A DNA stretch of 64,000 nucleotides, from NCBI RefSeq assembly GCF_900107645.1, contig NZ_FNQN01000012.1, forward strand, positions 31,930 through 95,929, in the 5' to 3' direction. The DNA is from Desulfuromusa kysingii (GTDB lineage: Bacteria; Desulfobacterota; Desulfuromonadia; Desulfuromonadales; Geopsychrobacteraceae). Below the pieces are notes generated by a model that saw only the letters and a program-made list of their open reading frames with translations, was not told the origin of the DNA and did not search any database. Position 1 is the first letter of the stretch; every line of letters begins with the position of its first letter. The position numbers and the translations under genes are program-made. Positions 35,971 to 46,639 of this stretch are shown one piece after another.

Positions 35971-37083
35971 TCAGTCAAACAACTCTTTCACCTTATCAAA
36001 AAAACTCTGCCCTTGGGGATGAATATCCTCTCCGGCCTCTTTGGCAAAATCTTCAAGGAGCTCCCGCTGACGAGCATTCAGTTTTGTTGGCACCTCAACT
36101 TTTAGAACCACCAATTGGTCCCCACGCCGATGGTGCCCTTGCAAAGCCACAATCCCTTTACCTGAAAGTTTGAAAATCTTTCCAGATTGGGTCCCTGCTG
36201 GTATTTTCAGATTTAGCTTACCTTCCAAAGTCGGGACTTCAAGATCACAACCGAGAGCGGCCTGGACAAATGAAATCGGAATTTCACAGATAACATCCTG
36301 TCCTTCACGTTGAAACAAAGAATGTTCTTCAACGCTGATAACGACATAAAGATCCCCGGGTGGGCCCCCTTGAGAGCCAGAATCACCTTCACCACTCAGT
36401 TTCAAGCGGATACCATCTTCGACCCCCGCAGGAACCTTCAGTGCGACAGTACGCTTACTCTTAACCTGCCCCGTGCCACGGCAGTCAGGACAGGGATCAG
36501 CGATAATCTTCCCTTTTCCATGACAATCAGGACAGGGACGAGTCATGGTAAAGAAACCTTGCTGATAACGGACCTGCCCTGCGCCACCGCAAGTGGAACA
36601 AGTTTGCGCTTCAGTTCCTGGCCGTGCCCCCGACCCATGACAAGTATCACATGTCTGCTTGCGTGGTAATTGGAGGTTTTTCTCAGTCCCAAAAGCGGCT
36701 TCTTCAAAGCTGATGGTCAGATTATAGCGCAGGTCATCTCCGCGCTGTCCATGCCCTCCCCGACGTGATCCCCCGCCGAAGATATCACCGAAGATATCAC
36801 CGAAGATATCCTCAAATGGAGCACCCCCAAAACCACCGCTGGAGAAGCCACCGGAACCGTTAACCCCTGCGTGCCCAAACTGGTCATAGGTCGCTCTTTT
36901 CTGAGGATCAGAAAGGACCGTGTAGGCTTCAGTGAGTTCTTTAAACTTGTTCTCTGCTTCTGCGTCCCCAGGATTTTTATCGGGGTGATACTGGATTGCC
37001 AAGCGGCGATAGGCCTTCTTTATTTCTGTCCCACTGGCGTTTTTATTGACTTCCAGAACGTCGTAGTAATCGAGCTTTGCCAA
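35971..37083 (-). CDS. dnaJ: Chaperone DnaJ (Hsp40)
   Basis: The 370-residue co-chaperone stimulates DnaK ATPase. It has a J domain with the HPD motif (YHPDKNPGD), a Gly/Phe-rich linker and a zinc domain with four CxxCxGxG repeats ([32 protein letters not shown]). C-terminal substrate-binding domains follow. The linker carries a short tandem repeat encoding three copies of FGDI (around 36781-36811). It lies 69 bases after dnaK, with a strong hairpin between. Confidence 0.97.
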   Translation of the reverse strand: MAKLDYYDVLEVNKNASGTEIKKAYRRLAIQYHPDKNPGDAEAENKFKELTEAYTVLSDPQKRATYDQFGHAGVNGSGGFSSGGFGGAPFEDIFGDIFGDIFGGGSRRGGHGQRGDDLRYNLTISFEEAAFGTEKNLQLPRKQTCDTCHGSGARPGTEAQTCSTCGGAGQVRYQQGFFTMTRPCPDCHGKGKIIADPCPDCRGTGQVKSKRTVALKVPAGVEDGIRLKLSGEGDSGSQGGPPGDLYVVISVEEHSLFQREGQDVICEIPISFVQAALGCDLEVPTLEGKLNLKIPAGTQSGKIFKLSGKGIVALQGHHRRGDQLVVLKVEVPTKLNARQRELLEDFAKEAGEDIHPQGQSFFDKVKELFD

Positions 37084-37109
37084 AATATCTATCCTGATCT
37101 AAAAAGACA

Positions 37110-37137
37110 GACGCCGGGCCTTGAATATCCCGGCGTC
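37110..37137 (-). terminator. Hairpin between dnaK and dnaJ
   Basis: A perfect 9-bp stem GACGCCGGG and CCCGGCGTC encloses a ten-base loop. On the minus strand it is followed by TGTCTTTTT. It could attenuate or terminate transcription, or protect the dnaK mRNA, giving less DnaJ than DnaK. Confidence 0.7.
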
Positions 37138-37152
37138 CGTTGTTCTGGAAAT

Positions 37153-39063
37153 TTATTTCTTTTCGTCGACGTCTTCGAACTCTGCGTCGACAACATCATC
37201 AGCAGGTGAAGCATCAGAAGCAGCTCCGCCATCGCCAGCAGCCTCGCCAGCACCTTCCTGAGATTGAGCGTACATCATTTCTGCCAGCTTGTGCGATGCT
37301 TGGGCCAAGGCTTCACTCTTAGTCTTGATCTCTTCAGGATTATCTCCCTCAATCGCCGTTTTCAGCTCGGCTAGTGCGTCTTCAATTTGCTTCTTAGTTG
37401 CACTGTCTAACTTCTCACCATGTTCTGTCAGTGATTTTTCTGTGGTGTAAGCCAACCCATCAGCCTGATTCCGGGCTTCAGCCAACTCGCGCTTGTGTTT
37501 GTCATCGCTGGCATGCGCTTCGGCATCCTGAACCATCTTATTAATTTCTTCTTCAGAGAGACCGCTTGAAGCAGTAATTTGGATCGATTGCTCTTTACCG
37601 GTACCCAGATCCTTTGCAGATACGTGGAGAATTCCATTGGCATCAATATCGAATGTCACCTCGATTTGAGGAACACCACGCGGTGCTGCCGGGATACCCA
37701 CTAGCTCAAAGTTACCGATGGTCTTGTTATCATTTGCCATCTCCCTCTCACCCTGAAGAACATGGACAGAAACCGCTGGTTGGTTATCTGCAGCAGTTGA
37801 GAAAACCTGGCTTTTTTTACATGGAACAGTGGTATTTTTCTCAATCAACTTGGTCATTACGCTACCAAGAGTTTCAATCCCCAAAGACAGAGGCGTCACA
37901 TCCAGTAAGAGGACATCTTTGACATCGCCGGCAAGGACGCCGCCTTGGATTGCAGCACCAATGGCAACAACCTCATCAGGGTTAACCCCTTTACTTGGAG
38001 CTCTGCCGAAGATCTCCTTAACCCGCTCTTGAACTGCTGGCATCCGGGTCATACCACCGACCAGAATAACTTCGGTGATCTCATTGGCTGCTAAACCAGC
38101 ATCTTTCAGTGCCATCTGACAAGGTCCAGTGAGTCGAGCGATCAATTCGCTACAGATACTTTCCAACTTGGAACGAGTCAGTTTGATATTCATGTGCTTC
38201 GGACCCGTTTGATCGGCAGTGATAAATGGCAGGTTAATATCTGTTTCCATTGAGGATGAAAGTTCGCATTTTGCTTTTTCTGCTGCTTCCTTCAACCGCT
38301 GCAACGCCATTTTGTCGCCACGCAGATCAATTCCTTGATCCTTTTTGAATTCACTTGCGACATAATCTATAATCAGCTGATCGAAATCTTCTCCACCAAG
38401 GAAGGTATCGCCATTGGTCGATTTAACTTCGAATACACCGTCGCCCAAGTCCAGAATAGAGACATCGAAGGTACCACCACCGAGGTCAAATACCGCGATG
38501 GTCATCTCATTTTTCTTATCCAGTCCATATGCCAGTGAAGCTGCGGTTGGCTCGTTGATAATACGGAGGACATTCAGACCGGCAATTTTACCTGCATCTT
38601 TGGTTGCCTGACGCTGGGAATCATTAAAATATGCCGGAACGGTGATAACAGCATCGGTTACTTTTTCACCCAGATAGTCTTCAGCCGTCTGCTTCATTTT
38701 TTGCAGTACCATGGCCGAAATCTCCGGTGAACTGTATTTTTTATCCCGCGCCTCAACCCAGGCATCACCATTGTCCGCTTCAATGATTTTAAACGGGCTG
38801 ATTTTCATATCTTTTTGCACTGCTTCAGACGTGAACTTACGGCCAATCAGACGTTTGATAGCAAACAAGGTGTTTTCTGGATTCGTGACTGCTTGCCGTT
38901 TCGCCTGTTGCCCCACCAACCGCTCTCCACTTTCGGTAAAAGCGACAATCGATGGGGTTGTCCGTGAGCCTTCTGAGTTGGCAATAACAACTGGTTCGCC
39001 ACCTTCCATAACGGCAACACAGGAGTTTGTGGTCCCTAAATCAATACCAATAATTTTACCCAT
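37153..39063 (-). CDS. dnaK: Chaperone DnaK (Hsp70)
   Basis: DnaK is the central ATP-dependent chaperone. The 636-residue sequence has the [19 protein letters not shown]-terminus, the nucleotide-binding motifs ([15 protein letters not shown] and [12 protein letters not shown]), the linker [14 protein letters not shown] and the C-terminal tail [15 protein letters not shown], typical for Gram-negative DnaK. It is flanked by grpE and dnaJ and controlled through the hrcA operon. Confidence 0.98.
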   Translation of the reverse strand: MGKIIGIDLGTTNSCVAVMEGGEPVVIANSEGSRTTPSIVAFTESGERLVGQQAKRQAVTNPENTLFAIKRLIGRKFTSEAVQKDMKISPFKIIEADNGDAWVEARDKKYSSPEISAMVLQKMKQTAEDYLGEKVTDAVITVPAYFNDSQRQATKDAGKIAGLNVLRIINEPTAASLAYGLDKKNEMTIAVFDLGGGTFDVSILDLGDGVFEVKSTNGDTFLGGEDFDQLIIDYVASEFKKDQGIDLRGDKMALQRLKEAAEKAKCELSSSMETDINLPFITADQTGPKHMNIKLTRSKLESICSELIARLTGPCQMALKDAGLAANEITEVILVGGMTRMPAVQERVKEIFGRAPSKGVNPDEVVAIGAAIQGGVLAGDVKDVLLLDVTPLSLGIETLGSVMTKLIEKNTTVPCKKSQVFSTAADNQPAVSVHVLQGEREMANDNKTIGNFELVGIPAAPRGVPQIEVTFDIDANGILHVSAKDLGTGKEQSIQITASSGLSEEEINKMVQDAEAHASDDKHKRELAEARNQADGLAYTTEKSLTEHGEKLDSATKKQIEDALAELKTAIEGDNPEEIKTKSEALAQASHKLAEMMYAQSQEGAGEAAGDGGAASDASPADDVVDAEFEDVDEKK

Positions 39064-39097
39064 AATCTTATATCCTCCTTAGAGATTTTGTCAGAGA

Positions 39098-39721
39098 TCA
39101 TTGCTCTTCAGCTGAATCATCAGCTTCAGTTTGTTTTTGTTCCGGAGCTTTTGCCAACATCACAAAAGCAGGTCGCAACAACCGATTATTAAGTTCGTAC
39201 CCTTTTTGCATTTGCTGCACCACTGTATTCACAGGGTGTTCTTCAGATTCCATTTGCCCCATAGCTTGGTGGTATGCGGGATCAAAGGGTTGTCCCATAG
39301 CATCAACCGGCTTTACCCCGAACTTGGTGAGCAATTGGCTGAACTGACTCAGCGTCATTTGCACCCCCTCAAACAGACCGTCATTACTTTCAGCCTGTTC
39401 TGCATGTTCAACTGCACGTTCAAGATTGTCGATAACCGGCAAAATTTCCCGGAGGATATTCTCATTCGCAAACTTGGCTAAATCTTCTTTATCTCGTTGC
39501 GTCCGTTTCCGCAGATTTTCCATTTCAGCCAGAGTTCTTAAATATTGCTCCTGATGCACTTTTGCTTCACTCAAAGCCTTGGTCAGCTCATCCTGAAGTC
39601 GTTCTTTTTCATCATCTTCTTCAACAACCTCAGGCTCTTGATTCTCTGCCGTTTCCAGTTCAGTCTCAGGTTCTTTTTCCTCGTTTTGTTTTGTCACACT
39701 TGCGCTCCTTATATCTGTCAA
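39098..39721 (-). CDS. grpE: Nucleotide exchange factor GrpE
   Basis: GrpE releases ADP from DnaK. The 207-residue protein has a very acidic N-terminal region, a long coiled coil (about 40-110, EQYLRTLAEMENLRKRTQRD) and the C-terminal beta domain with VKPVDAMGQPFDPAYHQAMG. It lies between hrcA and dnaK in the usual hrcA-grpE-dnaK-dnaJ order. Confidence 0.97.
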   Translation of the reverse strand: MTDIRSASVTKQNEEKEPETELETAENQEPEVVEEDDEKERLQDELTKALSEAKVHQEQYLRTLAEMENLRKRTQRDKEDLAKFANENILREILPVIDNLERAVEHAEQAESNDGLFEGVQMTLSQFSQLLTKFGVKPVDAMGQPFDPAYHQAMGQMESEEHPVNTVVQQMQKGYELNNRLLRPAFVMLAKAPEQKQTEADDSAEEQ

Positions 39722-39780
39722 GGCTTATCGCTCTTATTCTTTAGATTCCACCATACAAGTTCAATATTTGACTTCTTATG

Positions 39781-40821
39781 TTATTCAATTTCCCGATCCA
39801 ACACGCGGCTAACCAGTTGCGCTGTAAAGTCTACCAAAGGAACGACCTGGGAATAATTCATCCGTACCGGACCAATCACGCCGAGAGTCCCTATGGCCCC
39901 TTTTTGATTGGAAAAGTTTGATGTAATCAAGCTACATCCCTGCAAATCAATATCACTACTTTCACTGCCCACAAAAATATGCACCCCTTGTGCAGACTGG
40001 CCGCGATCAAGCAACTCAATCAAGAGCTTCTTACTTTCAAAGCTCTGAATTAAGCGTTTCATTTTCTCTGGTGTTGAGAATTCAGGTTGACCTAGCATCA
40101 GCGATGCGCCCGAAACGTAGACCTGATCCTCAACCTCATCCTGTAAGGCGGCACAAGAAAGGCTCAATGCTTGCTTCTTCAGTCGGTCATATTCCACCCG
40201 GTCTTTATGCAATTCATCATTTAGCTTCTCGCGAACCTCTTGAATGGTCATCCCATTCAATTCAGCATTTAGATAGTTACTGATCTGTTCAAGGTCCTGA
40301 ACGGTTAAAGTTGGGTCTGCTTCTATGACTTTGTTTTGGACCAATCCTGTCTCGGACACATAGATTGCTAGCAATCGGCCCTGAGATAAACGGATAAACT
40401 CTATTTGACGGAATACTGTCGAAATAAATTTAGGGGCCATGACCAGCCCAGTATACTGTGACAACCCGGAAAGAACTCGGCCCACCTCCTGCATAATGTC
40501 TTCCATACGCATATTTTTAAAGCGGTAGTTTTTCCGGAGGTTCTGTTTTTCCCGCTGATTAAGCGCACGAACTTCTAACAGGGTATCAATATAATATTGA
40601 AACCCCTTCCCTGTGGGTATCCGCCCAGATGAAGTGTGCGGGGAACAGAGCAATCCCATCTCTTCTAAATCTGCCATCACATTGCGTACCGATGCGGGTG
40701 ACAAATTAAAATTGTGCTTACGGCTGATAGCTCGGCTGCCTATTGGCTCAGCAGAGGCAATGTAATCTTCAACAATCGCCTCTAAAATATTTTGGCTGCG
40801 TTCGTTTAATGATTCAGCCAT
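39781..40821 (-). CDS. hrcA: Heat-inducible transcription repressor HrcA
   Basis: HrcA represses the heat-shock operon by binding CIRCE and is inactivated by heat. The 346-residue sequence has a winged helix at the N-terminus (SRKHNFNLSPASVRNVMADLEEMGLL) and the GAF-like core (RQIEFIRLSQGRLLAIYVSETG). The first gene of the operon, it starts about 50 bases after a perfect CIRCE element and is thus autoregulated. Confidence 0.97.
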   Translation of the reverse strand: MAESLNERSQNILEAIVEDYIASAEPIGSRAISRKHNFNLSPASVRNVMADLEEMGLLCSPHTSSGRIPTGKGFQYYIDTLLEVRALNQREKQNLRKNYRFKNMRMEDIMQEVGRVLSGLSQYTGLVMAPKFISTVFRQIEFIRLSQGRLLAIYVSETGLVQNKVIEADPTLTVQDLEQISNYLNAELNGMTIQEVREKLNDELHKDRVEYDRLKKQALSLSCAALQDEVEDQVYVSGASLMLGQPEFSTPEKMKRLIQSFESKKLLIELLDRGQSAQGVHIFVGSESSDIDLQGCSLITSNFSNQKGAIGTLGVIGPVRMNYSQVVPLVDFTAQLVSRVLDREIE

Positions 40822-40868
40822 GGAAATTTACTCCTGCAAATTTCAATCGTTTTGACCTTCACTATGTG

Positions 40869-40895
40869 TTAGCACTCGATAGAGGTGAGTGCTAA
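40869..40895. promoter_or_regulatory. CIRCE element
   Basis: TTAGCACTC-N9-GAGTGCTAA is a perfect CIRCE inverted repeat. It lies upstream of hrcA and is the binding site of HrcA. No other copy was noticed in the window, so clpB and the hsp20 genes seem to be controlled differently. Confidence 0.97.
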
Positions 40896-40994
40896 AGGTT
40901 GAGATTATCAACACCATGCCATGTTGTCAAGTCTTATGGCCGCAGGTGCATGCCTATCTTTTATTTTCTAGCAGAGGGGATCACGACTGAACTT

Positions 40995-42128
40995 TTATAT
41001 AAAGTTGCTGATCAAATGATCATAAATAAGCCAGCCATTAACATCAAAAAAACGGCGTTGCCCGCTCGCATATAGATAGTCTTTGGTCTTCAGAATAGCT
41101 GGAGCAAAAACATCTTGAAACTCAAGACCAAACCGCCGATAAAATTCTTGTACATCAATCCCTTTGCTGGTTCGTAATCGTAGATAGGCGTATTCCTTCA
41201 TCGCCCCGTCTCGATCGTATTGCTCTAACAGCTTTACGGGATCTTTTCCTTGGATCAAGCATTCTTTATAATGGTTTAAATCAGCTTCAACATGCCATCG
41301 CTTACCCCAGTGCTGATCTTGAAATCCATGCGCTCCAGCACCAATAGCAAGGCAGTTTTCCCGCTTCCAATAGACCTGGTTATGCCGGCAAAGACTATCC
41401 GGCTTGGCAAAGTTCGATATCTCATAATGGTTATAACCTGCGGCCACTAAATAGTTATGCAGCAACAAGTACATATCGGCATATAGCCCCTCATCACAGG
41501 ATCTGATCTTCCCTGCCTGTTGCCGTAAAAAAAAATCCGTCCCTTCTTCATACGACAATCCGTAGACTGAGACGTGCTCTGGCTTAAAGGTCAATAATTC
41601 AGCAATTTCGCTCTCTAACGCCAGTAGATCTTGATTCGGGAGGGCAAACATCAGGTCCAGACTCAGGTTATCAAAACCCGCTGCGCGCGCAGAGATAATG
41701 CTTTCCCGTGCCTGTGCGACCGTGTGAATCCTACCGAGTTGTTGCAGTCTATGATCATCAAGCGACTGAATCCCCAAAGACAGGCGATTGACACCAGCCT
41801 GACGATATCCTTTCAGTTTTTCAAGGCTCAAGGTTCCAGGGTTGGCTTCAATGGTTATTTCTGCGGCGGGATTTATACCAAAATATCGAACAATGCAACG
41901 CAGGACATCTGCCAGCTGGTTGACCGAAAGCAGTGAGGGGGTCCCCCCGCCAAAAAAAAGAGTGTCCAGAGATAGCGGTTGAGAGTCTTGGGTCGAGGCA
42001 ATTTTGATATTTCGTTTCAGCTGCTCGACGTAGTCATCAATTTGCTGTTGCTGACCAACTTCTGAGAAAAAGTCACAGTAAGGACATTTGCTGATACAGA
42101 AAGGGATATGCAGATAGAGAGCCCCCAT
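40995..42128 (-). CDS. hemW: HemW-like radical SAM heme chaperone
   Basis: The 377-residue protein of the coproporphyrinogen III oxidase-like group has CISKCPYCDFFS as the [4Fe-4S] motif, followed by the GGGTPSLLS motif and the HemN C-terminal domain. The N-terminus is shorter than true HemN, which fits HemW, a heme chaperone for respiratory enzymes. It is transcribed in the same direction as the nqr cluster, 72 bases after nqrM. Confidence 0.9.
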   Translation of the reverse strand: MGALYLHIPFCISKCPYCDFFSEVGQQQQIDDYVEQLKRNIKIASTQDSQPLSLDTLFFGGGTPSLLSVNQLADVLRCIVRYFGINPAAEITIEANPGTLSLEKLKGYRQAGVNRLSLGIQSLDDHRLQQLGRIHTVAQARESIISARAAGFDNLSLDLMFALPNQDLLALESEIAELLTFKPEHVSVYGLSYEEGTDFFLRQQAGKIRSCDEGLYADMYLLLHNYLVAAGYNHYEISNFAKPDSLCRHNQVYWKRENCLAIGAGAHGFQDQHWGKRWHVEADLNHYKECLIQGKDPVKLLEQYDRDGAMKEYAYLRLRTSKGIDVQEFYRRFGLEFQDVFAPAILKTKDYLYASGQRRFFDVNGWLIYDHLISNFI

Positions 42129-42200
42129 AGATCAAGTATTCACTGAACCTATTGGGGACACTAATAATTTATGGTCACTGCGCAGGACTAAAAACAAGGT

Positions 42201-42482
42201 TTAACCGGGAGGAGTCAATTGCCCTGTCCGGCGTTCAAAGTCCGCCTGAATTTGACGGCACTTCTCCACGTCGCCATCGGCGCAAACGGCACTTATTGTG
42301 ATGGCGCTGGAACAACTCTCAGAGCAACTACTATCCTGCCCGCAAAAGCATTGGATATCGAGCAGTTTGGCCTCGTTGCTGCTGCAACTTCCAGAAATCC
42401 CCTTGCGACCAAAGATAATTCCAATCGATAATCCGGTAAATGCAAGTAAAAATATAATTAAAGCGGGAAGTATCAATTCCAT
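42201..42482 (-). CDS. nqrM: Na+-NQR maturation factor NqrM
   Basis: The 93-residue protein has one N-terminal membrane segment (LILPALIIFLLAFTGLSIGIIFG) followed by a Cys-rich part with at least eight cysteines (CSSN, CFCGQDSSC, SESC and one near the C-terminus). NqrM is required to insert the iron site between NqrD and NqrE. It starts two bases after apbE and ends the nqr maturation genes, giving a complete set. Confidence 0.88.
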   Translation of the reverse strand: MELILPALIIFLLAFTGLSIGIIFGRKGISGSCSSNEAKLLDIQCFCGQDSSCSESCSSAITISAVCADGDVEKCRQIQADFERRTGQLTPPG

Positions 42483-42484
42483 AG

Positions 42485-43531
42485 TTAATCCTCCTCTGCC
42501 TTGAGGTATGGTTCGAATGCACTGCTGTGCTGTTCAATAAAACGATCACCCTGTTTCACCAACATATATACTGCAAGTTGATGCGTTGTGGCAAACTCTA
42601 ACCCTTTATCAGGCCCCAGGACCGTGATGGCAGTAGCCAATGCATCTGCACGCATACAAGACCGGTCAATAACTGTTACAGACGCCAAAGCATGCCTAAT
42701 TGGATAGCCTGTGACTGGGTCAATTGTGTGCGAATAACGAACCCCTTCGTGTTCAAAGTAGTTACGATAATCACCGGATGTTGCCATTGCGACATCGGGC
42801 AAGTGAAGTCGCTTGCGCACGACACGCTCGCCTCCAACCGGGCTCTCTATCCCTATAACCCAGGTTTGCTGTTGTTGCTTATGGCCATGAGTGATAATTT
42901 CTCCACCAATCTCAACCAGAAAGTTTTCAATATTATTCTGGACTAAAAGCCGAGCAACAGCATCGACTGCGTACCCTTTCGCGATTCCAGAAAGGTCAAG
43001 ATAAACCGACTCACTCCTTTTACGTATCTTTGGTGGGGATAACTGCACTTCCAGTTTATTGTAGCCAACTTGCGGCAGCAAGGCTTGGATGATCTTTTCA
43101 TCAGGTAATTCATAAATATTAATCGTCGGGCCAAACCCCCAAAGATTGACCAGATTGCCAATAGTGATATCAAAAGCCCCATGACTGAGTTGGCTGATTT
43201 TCTGAGCCTCGTTTATAACCGTCATGGTTTCAGTGGAAACTGTCATCCAACTATCAACTGCAGCGCGATTAAACTTTGATATATCCGAATCTTCCTTATA
43301 GGTAGACATCAGATGGTCAATAACGGAAAGACGTTCATCAATCTTCGCTTTGATTGTTTTTGGATTGAACTTTTGTCCCTCTGCTGGCGCTAATTTTATA
43401 TGATAGCTAGTACCCATCGTCGTTCCAGACAAGGTCACCAGCTGATCTTGAGTTGTCACATTCTGATTCAGATAGATTATGCAACCGACAATGGCTACGA
43501 TAATAACTATAATCAGAGATTTAATTTTCAT
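42485..43531 (-). CDS. apbE: FAD:protein FMN transferase ApbE
   Basis: ApbE attaches FMN covalently to Thr residues of NqrB and NqrC. The 348-residue lipoprotein-like protein has the N-terminal signal IIVIIVAIVGC, with a lipobox Cys, then SGTTMGTSYHIKL, GAFDITIGNLVNLWGF, LDLSGIAKGYAVDAV and TIDPVTGYP, the ApbE motifs. The start at 43531 is supported by GGAGAAGTG; an earlier ATG at 43558 is possible. It is between nqrM and the ferritin-like gene. Confidence 0.93.
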   Translation of the reverse strand: MKIKSLIIVIIVAIVGCIIYLNQNVTTQDQLVTLSGTTMGTSYHIKLAPAEGQKFNPKTIKAKIDERLSVIDHLMSTYKEDSDISKFNRAAVDSWMTVSTETMTVINEAQKISQLSHGAFDITIGNLVNLWGFGPTINIYELPDEKIIQALLPQVGYNKLEVQLSPPKIRKRSESVYLDLSGIAKGYAVDAVARLLVQNNIENFLVEIGGEIITHGHKQQQQTWVIGIESPVGGERVVRKRLHLPDVAMATSGDYRNYFEHEGVRYSHTIDPVTGYPIRHALASVTVIDRSCMRADALATAITVLGPDKGLEFATTHQLAVYMLVKQGDRFIEQHSSAFEPYLKAEED

Positions 43532-43598
43532 CACTTCTCCAAAAAAAAGCCGCATCATTAATTAGATGCGGCTCTATATGTTTATTAGCAAAACTAAT

Positions 43599-44054
43599 TT
43601 ACATTTCGTCTATCTCTAGAGCAACTCGAGACAGTTTATGTTTTTGTTGTTTTTCCATCAAGAGCAAATTTTGAAATATCTCGCGACACTCTTGAGAGCT
43701 CGCCGTTTCAGCCATCCCCTTATATGAAGCGACAAGACAAGCATCAATGTCGAGTCCGATTTTCATCACATCCTCAACCGTCATTGCCGCAGGATACTGG
43801 CTCACATCAAATGGCTGCATTAAACATTGTTCTTGTGCGTATTGATACCACGCGTCCAGGACCTTAGTTTTTACCTCATCCTGATAATTTTCTAAGGCAC
43901 GGACTAAGTGAGCTTCATGACGGACAAGATAATCAAGCAACATCTTCACCCGTTCGCCTTCGGCCTTATCTGCTAGCTGCTGATAAAATGCACTTGCACG
44001 ACGATGGAATTCCTGAGCAGCATTAACTATCTCTTTTGCTTGTCCATATGTCAT
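43599..44054 (-). CDS. Ferritin-like four-helix protein in the nqr cluster
   Basis: The 151-residue, mostly helical protein has Glu and His pairs typical of a diiron/rubrerythrin-like bundle: EFHRRASAFYQQLADKAEG, HEAHLVRALENY and MEKQQKHKLSRV. No rubredoxin Cys pairs are present. It lies between nqrF and apbE in the same direction. Iron handling for the Nqr iron site, or protection from peroxide, would make sense, but this is inference. Confidence 0.7.
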   Translation of the reverse strand: MTYGQAKEIVNAAQEFHRRASAFYQQLADKAEGERVKMLLDYLVRHEAHLVRALENYQDEVKTKVLDAWYQYAQEQCLMQPFDVSQYPAAMTVEDVMKIGLDIDACLVASYKGMAETASSQECREIFQNLLLMEKQQKHKLSRVALEIDEM

Positions 44055-44136
44055 TAAAACTCTCCTTTATCGATGATCAACCCTTAATTATACTCAATAA
44101 GCACGATGGAAAGGTTGCAACAATTAGCCGCGTAAA

Positions 44137-45363
44137 TCAGGGACCAAAATCATCAAACATGATGTTTTCACGCTCAACACCTTGATCAAGCAGCATATTG
44201 GTCACGGCATTGGCCATCAATGGGGGACCACACATATAGTATTCACAATCTTCTGGCGCTTCATGATCTTTTATATAGAGGTCATAAAGAACATTATGAA
44301 TAAAGCCTACCGGACCAGTCCAGTTGTCTTCTGGCAATGGATCGGATAGAGCACAATACCACTTAAAGTTCGGAAACTTCTCTTGTAGTTCATTTAACTC
44401 ATCGACATAGAACATCTCTTTTAGACTACGTGCTCCATACCAGTAAGTCATTTTTCGAGTTGAGTGCAACCGCAACAGCTGGTCATAAATGTGGGACCGC
44501 ATCGGTGCCATACCGGCACCACCACCAATGAAAACCATCTCGTTATCAGTATCTCTGGCAAAAAACTCACCGTAAGGTCCTGAAATTGTCACCTTATCAC
44601 CAGGTTTCAGGTTGAAGATAAAAGATGACATCTGTCCCGGAGGAGCATCTGGAGCGTTTGGTGGCGGCGGACAACACCGCACATTCAGCATAATCATCCC
44701 TTTTTCTAAAGGATAACTCGCCATGGAATAAGCGCGCATAATCGGCTCTTTAACCACCGACTTAAACCGCCAGAGGTCAAATTTATCCCAATCCTCTTTA
44801 TATTCATCCTCAATATCAAATTCCGAGTAAGACAGTTCATGTGGTGGCGCTTCAATCTGGATATAACCACCAGCCCTAAAGTCGCAATCTTCACCTTCAG
44901 GAAGATCGACGATCAATTCTTTGATAAAGGTTGCACGGCCATGATTCGAGCGAACCGTACACTCCCATTTCTTGATATCAAAAATCTCGGCCGGGATACC
45001 TAGCTTCATATCCTGCTTAACCCCAACCTGACAGCCAAGACGTAACCCCTCACGAGCTTCACGCTTGTTGATAAATCCAGTTTCAGTCGGGAGGATATCA
45101 CCGCCACCCTCAAAAACATGGACCTTACATTGCCCACATGTACCACCACCACCACAAGCAGATGGAATGAAGATCCCCTGATCAGCTAAAGCCCCCAAAA
45201 GTTTACCACCAGGTTTAGTGGTGATGGTTTTGTCAGGATCATCATTGATGTAAAAGTGGATTTCACCACTGGGAACCAAACTCTTGCGCGCCACCAAAAT
45301 GATGGCGACCAGCGCGAGAATAATCCCCGTGAACATGGTACTCCCTACAATTACTAGTTCCAT
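44137..45363 (-). CDS. nqrF: Na+-translocating NADH:quinone reductase subunit F
   Basis: NqrF is the NADH-oxidising subunit. The product has one N-terminal membrane segment ([20 protein letters not shown]), a 2Fe-2S ferredoxin domain with [10 protein letters not shown], an FAD domain with RAYSMAS and an NAD-binding domain ([15 protein letters not shown], then YYMCGPPLM). It is 408 residues from the ATG at 45363, which has AGGTG upstream; a GTG at 45372 would add three. It is the last of six nqr structural genes. Confidence 0.97.
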   Translation of the reverse strand: MELVIVGSTMFTGIILALVAIILVARKSLVPSGEIHFYINDDPDKTITTKPGGKLLGALADQGIFIPSACGGGGTCGQCKVHVFEGGGDILPTETGFINKREAREGLRLGCQVGVKQDMKLGIPAEIFDIKKWECTVRSNHGRATFIKELIVDLPEGEDCDFRAGGYIQIEAPPHELSYSEFDIEDEYKEDWDKFDLWRFKSVVKEPIMRAYSMASYPLEKGMIMLNVRCCPPPPNAPDAPPGQMSSFIFNLKPGDKVTISGPYGEFFARDTDNEMVFIGGGAGMAPMRSHIYDQLLRLHSTRKMTYWYGARSLKEMFYVDELNELQEKFPNFKWYCALSDPLPEDNWTGPVGFIHNVLYDLYIKDHEAPEDCEYYMCGPPLMANAVTNMLLDQGVERENIMFDDFGP

Positions 45364-45402
45364 ACTATTCACCTAATCCTTAATACTCTAGTGCTACCGC
45401 TA

Positions 45403-46011
45403 TTAAAATTGCAGACCAGAAAATGCCCGAAACGACATGGCCATCAACCCAACAATGATAAATGTCACTCCAACACCGCGTAACCCTTTTGGAACATCAC
45501 TGTATGAGAGTTTTTCCCGAATACCTGCCAATAGGCAGATTGCCAAACCAAAACCGACCCCAACACCGGCACCATACACGGTACTCTCAGCCACATTGTA
45601 ATCACGCTCAACCATAAACAACGCAGCACCGAGAATGGCACAGTTAACAGTGATTAGCGGAAGGAATATCCCTAAAGCGTTGTACAACGCTGGAAAATAC
45701 TTATCGAGCGCCATTTCCAGGATCTGGACAATTGCGGCAATAACTCCGATATAGCAGATGAGGCCGAGAAAACTCAGGTCAAGATTGGGATAACCCGCCC
45801 ACGCCAATGCACCCTTTTTAAGCAAAAAGACATAAAGAAGGTTGTTAACCGGGACGGTAATGACTTCAACAACAATAACAGCAGCACTCAGCATTAGCGC
45901 AGTATCAACCTTTTTTGATACAGCGATAAAAGTACACATCCCTAAAAAGAACGTCAGGGCAATGTTGTCAATGAAAACCGAATTAAAAAAGATCATAAAA
46001 TAATGTGACAT
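45403..46011 (-). CDS. nqrE: Na+-translocating NADH:quinone reductase subunit E
   Basis: NqrE is a membrane subunit that shares an iron site with NqrD. The product has about 200 residues and six predicted membrane segments, with the conserved GMCTFIAVS segment and the [17 protein letters not shown] stretch typical of NqrE/RnfA. It follows nqrD with a short gap. Confidence 0.96.
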   Translation of the reverse strand: MSHYFMIFFNSVFIDNIALTFFLGMCTFIAVSKKVDTALMLSAAVIVVEVITVPVNNLLYVFLLKKGALAWAGYPNLDLSFLGLICYIGVIAAIVQILEMALDKYFPALYNALGIFLPLITVNCAILGAALFMVERDYNVAESTVYGAGVGVGFGLAICLLAGIREKLSYSDVPKGLRGVGVTFIIVGLMAMSFRAFSGLQF

Positions 46012-46022
46012 CACAGTTATTC

Positions 46023-46637
46023 CTATTCTTGAAGTTCAGGTTTCCAGGTACGTAAACCCCAAATGATGAAGCCAATCAGGAAAAAAGCACTGGGAGCTAA
46101 CAGCATCAAACCGTTCGTGACATACCAACCACCATCGTTCACGGTGTTGAGAATGGTCACACCAAAAAGCTTACCGGAACCGAAAAGCTCACGAACAAAG
46201 CCAACAGCGAGAAGGACGACACCGTAACCCAAACCATTACCAACACCATCCAAGAAACTTAACCCAACAGGGTTTTTCATCGCAAAGGCTTCTGCCCGGC
46301 CCATAACGATACAGTTCGTGATAATCAAACCGACGTATACAGACAAAGCTTTACTCATCTCATAGAGATACGCTTTCAGCATTTGATCAATGATGATGAC
46401 CAGTGTTGCAATAATGGTCATCTGCACAATGATCCTGATACTGTTAGGAATATGATTGCGGATCGCACTGATTGCCGCGTTGGAGCATGAAGTAACCAGA
46501 GTCACTGCAATGGTCATTGTCAAAGCAGTCGATAGCTTGTTGGTAACTGCCAGCGCTGAACAGATACCGAGGATCTGTAAGGCTATCGGATTGTTGTTAA
46601 ATAATGGATCCAGCAGCGCGTCTTTTGCTTTTGCCAT
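46023..46637 (-). CDS. nqrD: Na+-translocating NADH:quinone reductase subunit D
   Basis: NqrD is the partner of NqrE in the membrane. The 204-residue product has six hydrophobic segments, including [19 protein letters not shown], with its iron-ligating Cys, and [16 protein letters not shown]. Spacing to nqrC is two bases, so it is part of the same transcript. Confidence 0.96.
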   Translation of the reverse strand: MAKAKDALLDPLFNNNPIALQILGICSALAVTNKLSTALTMTIAVTLVTSCSNAAISAIRNHIPNSIRIIVQMTIIATLVIIIDQMLKAYLYEMSKALSVYVGLIITNCIVMGRAEAFAMKNPVGLSFLDGVGNGLGYGVVLLAVGFVRELFGSGKLFGVTILNTVNDGGWYVTNGLMLLAPSAFFLIGFIIWGLRTWKPELQE

Positions 46638-46639
46638 GA

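Noticed and set aside
36781..36811. Tandem repeat gatatcaccgaa
   Set aside because: It encodes repeated FGDI in the Gly/Phe linker of DnaJ, a normal low-complexity region.
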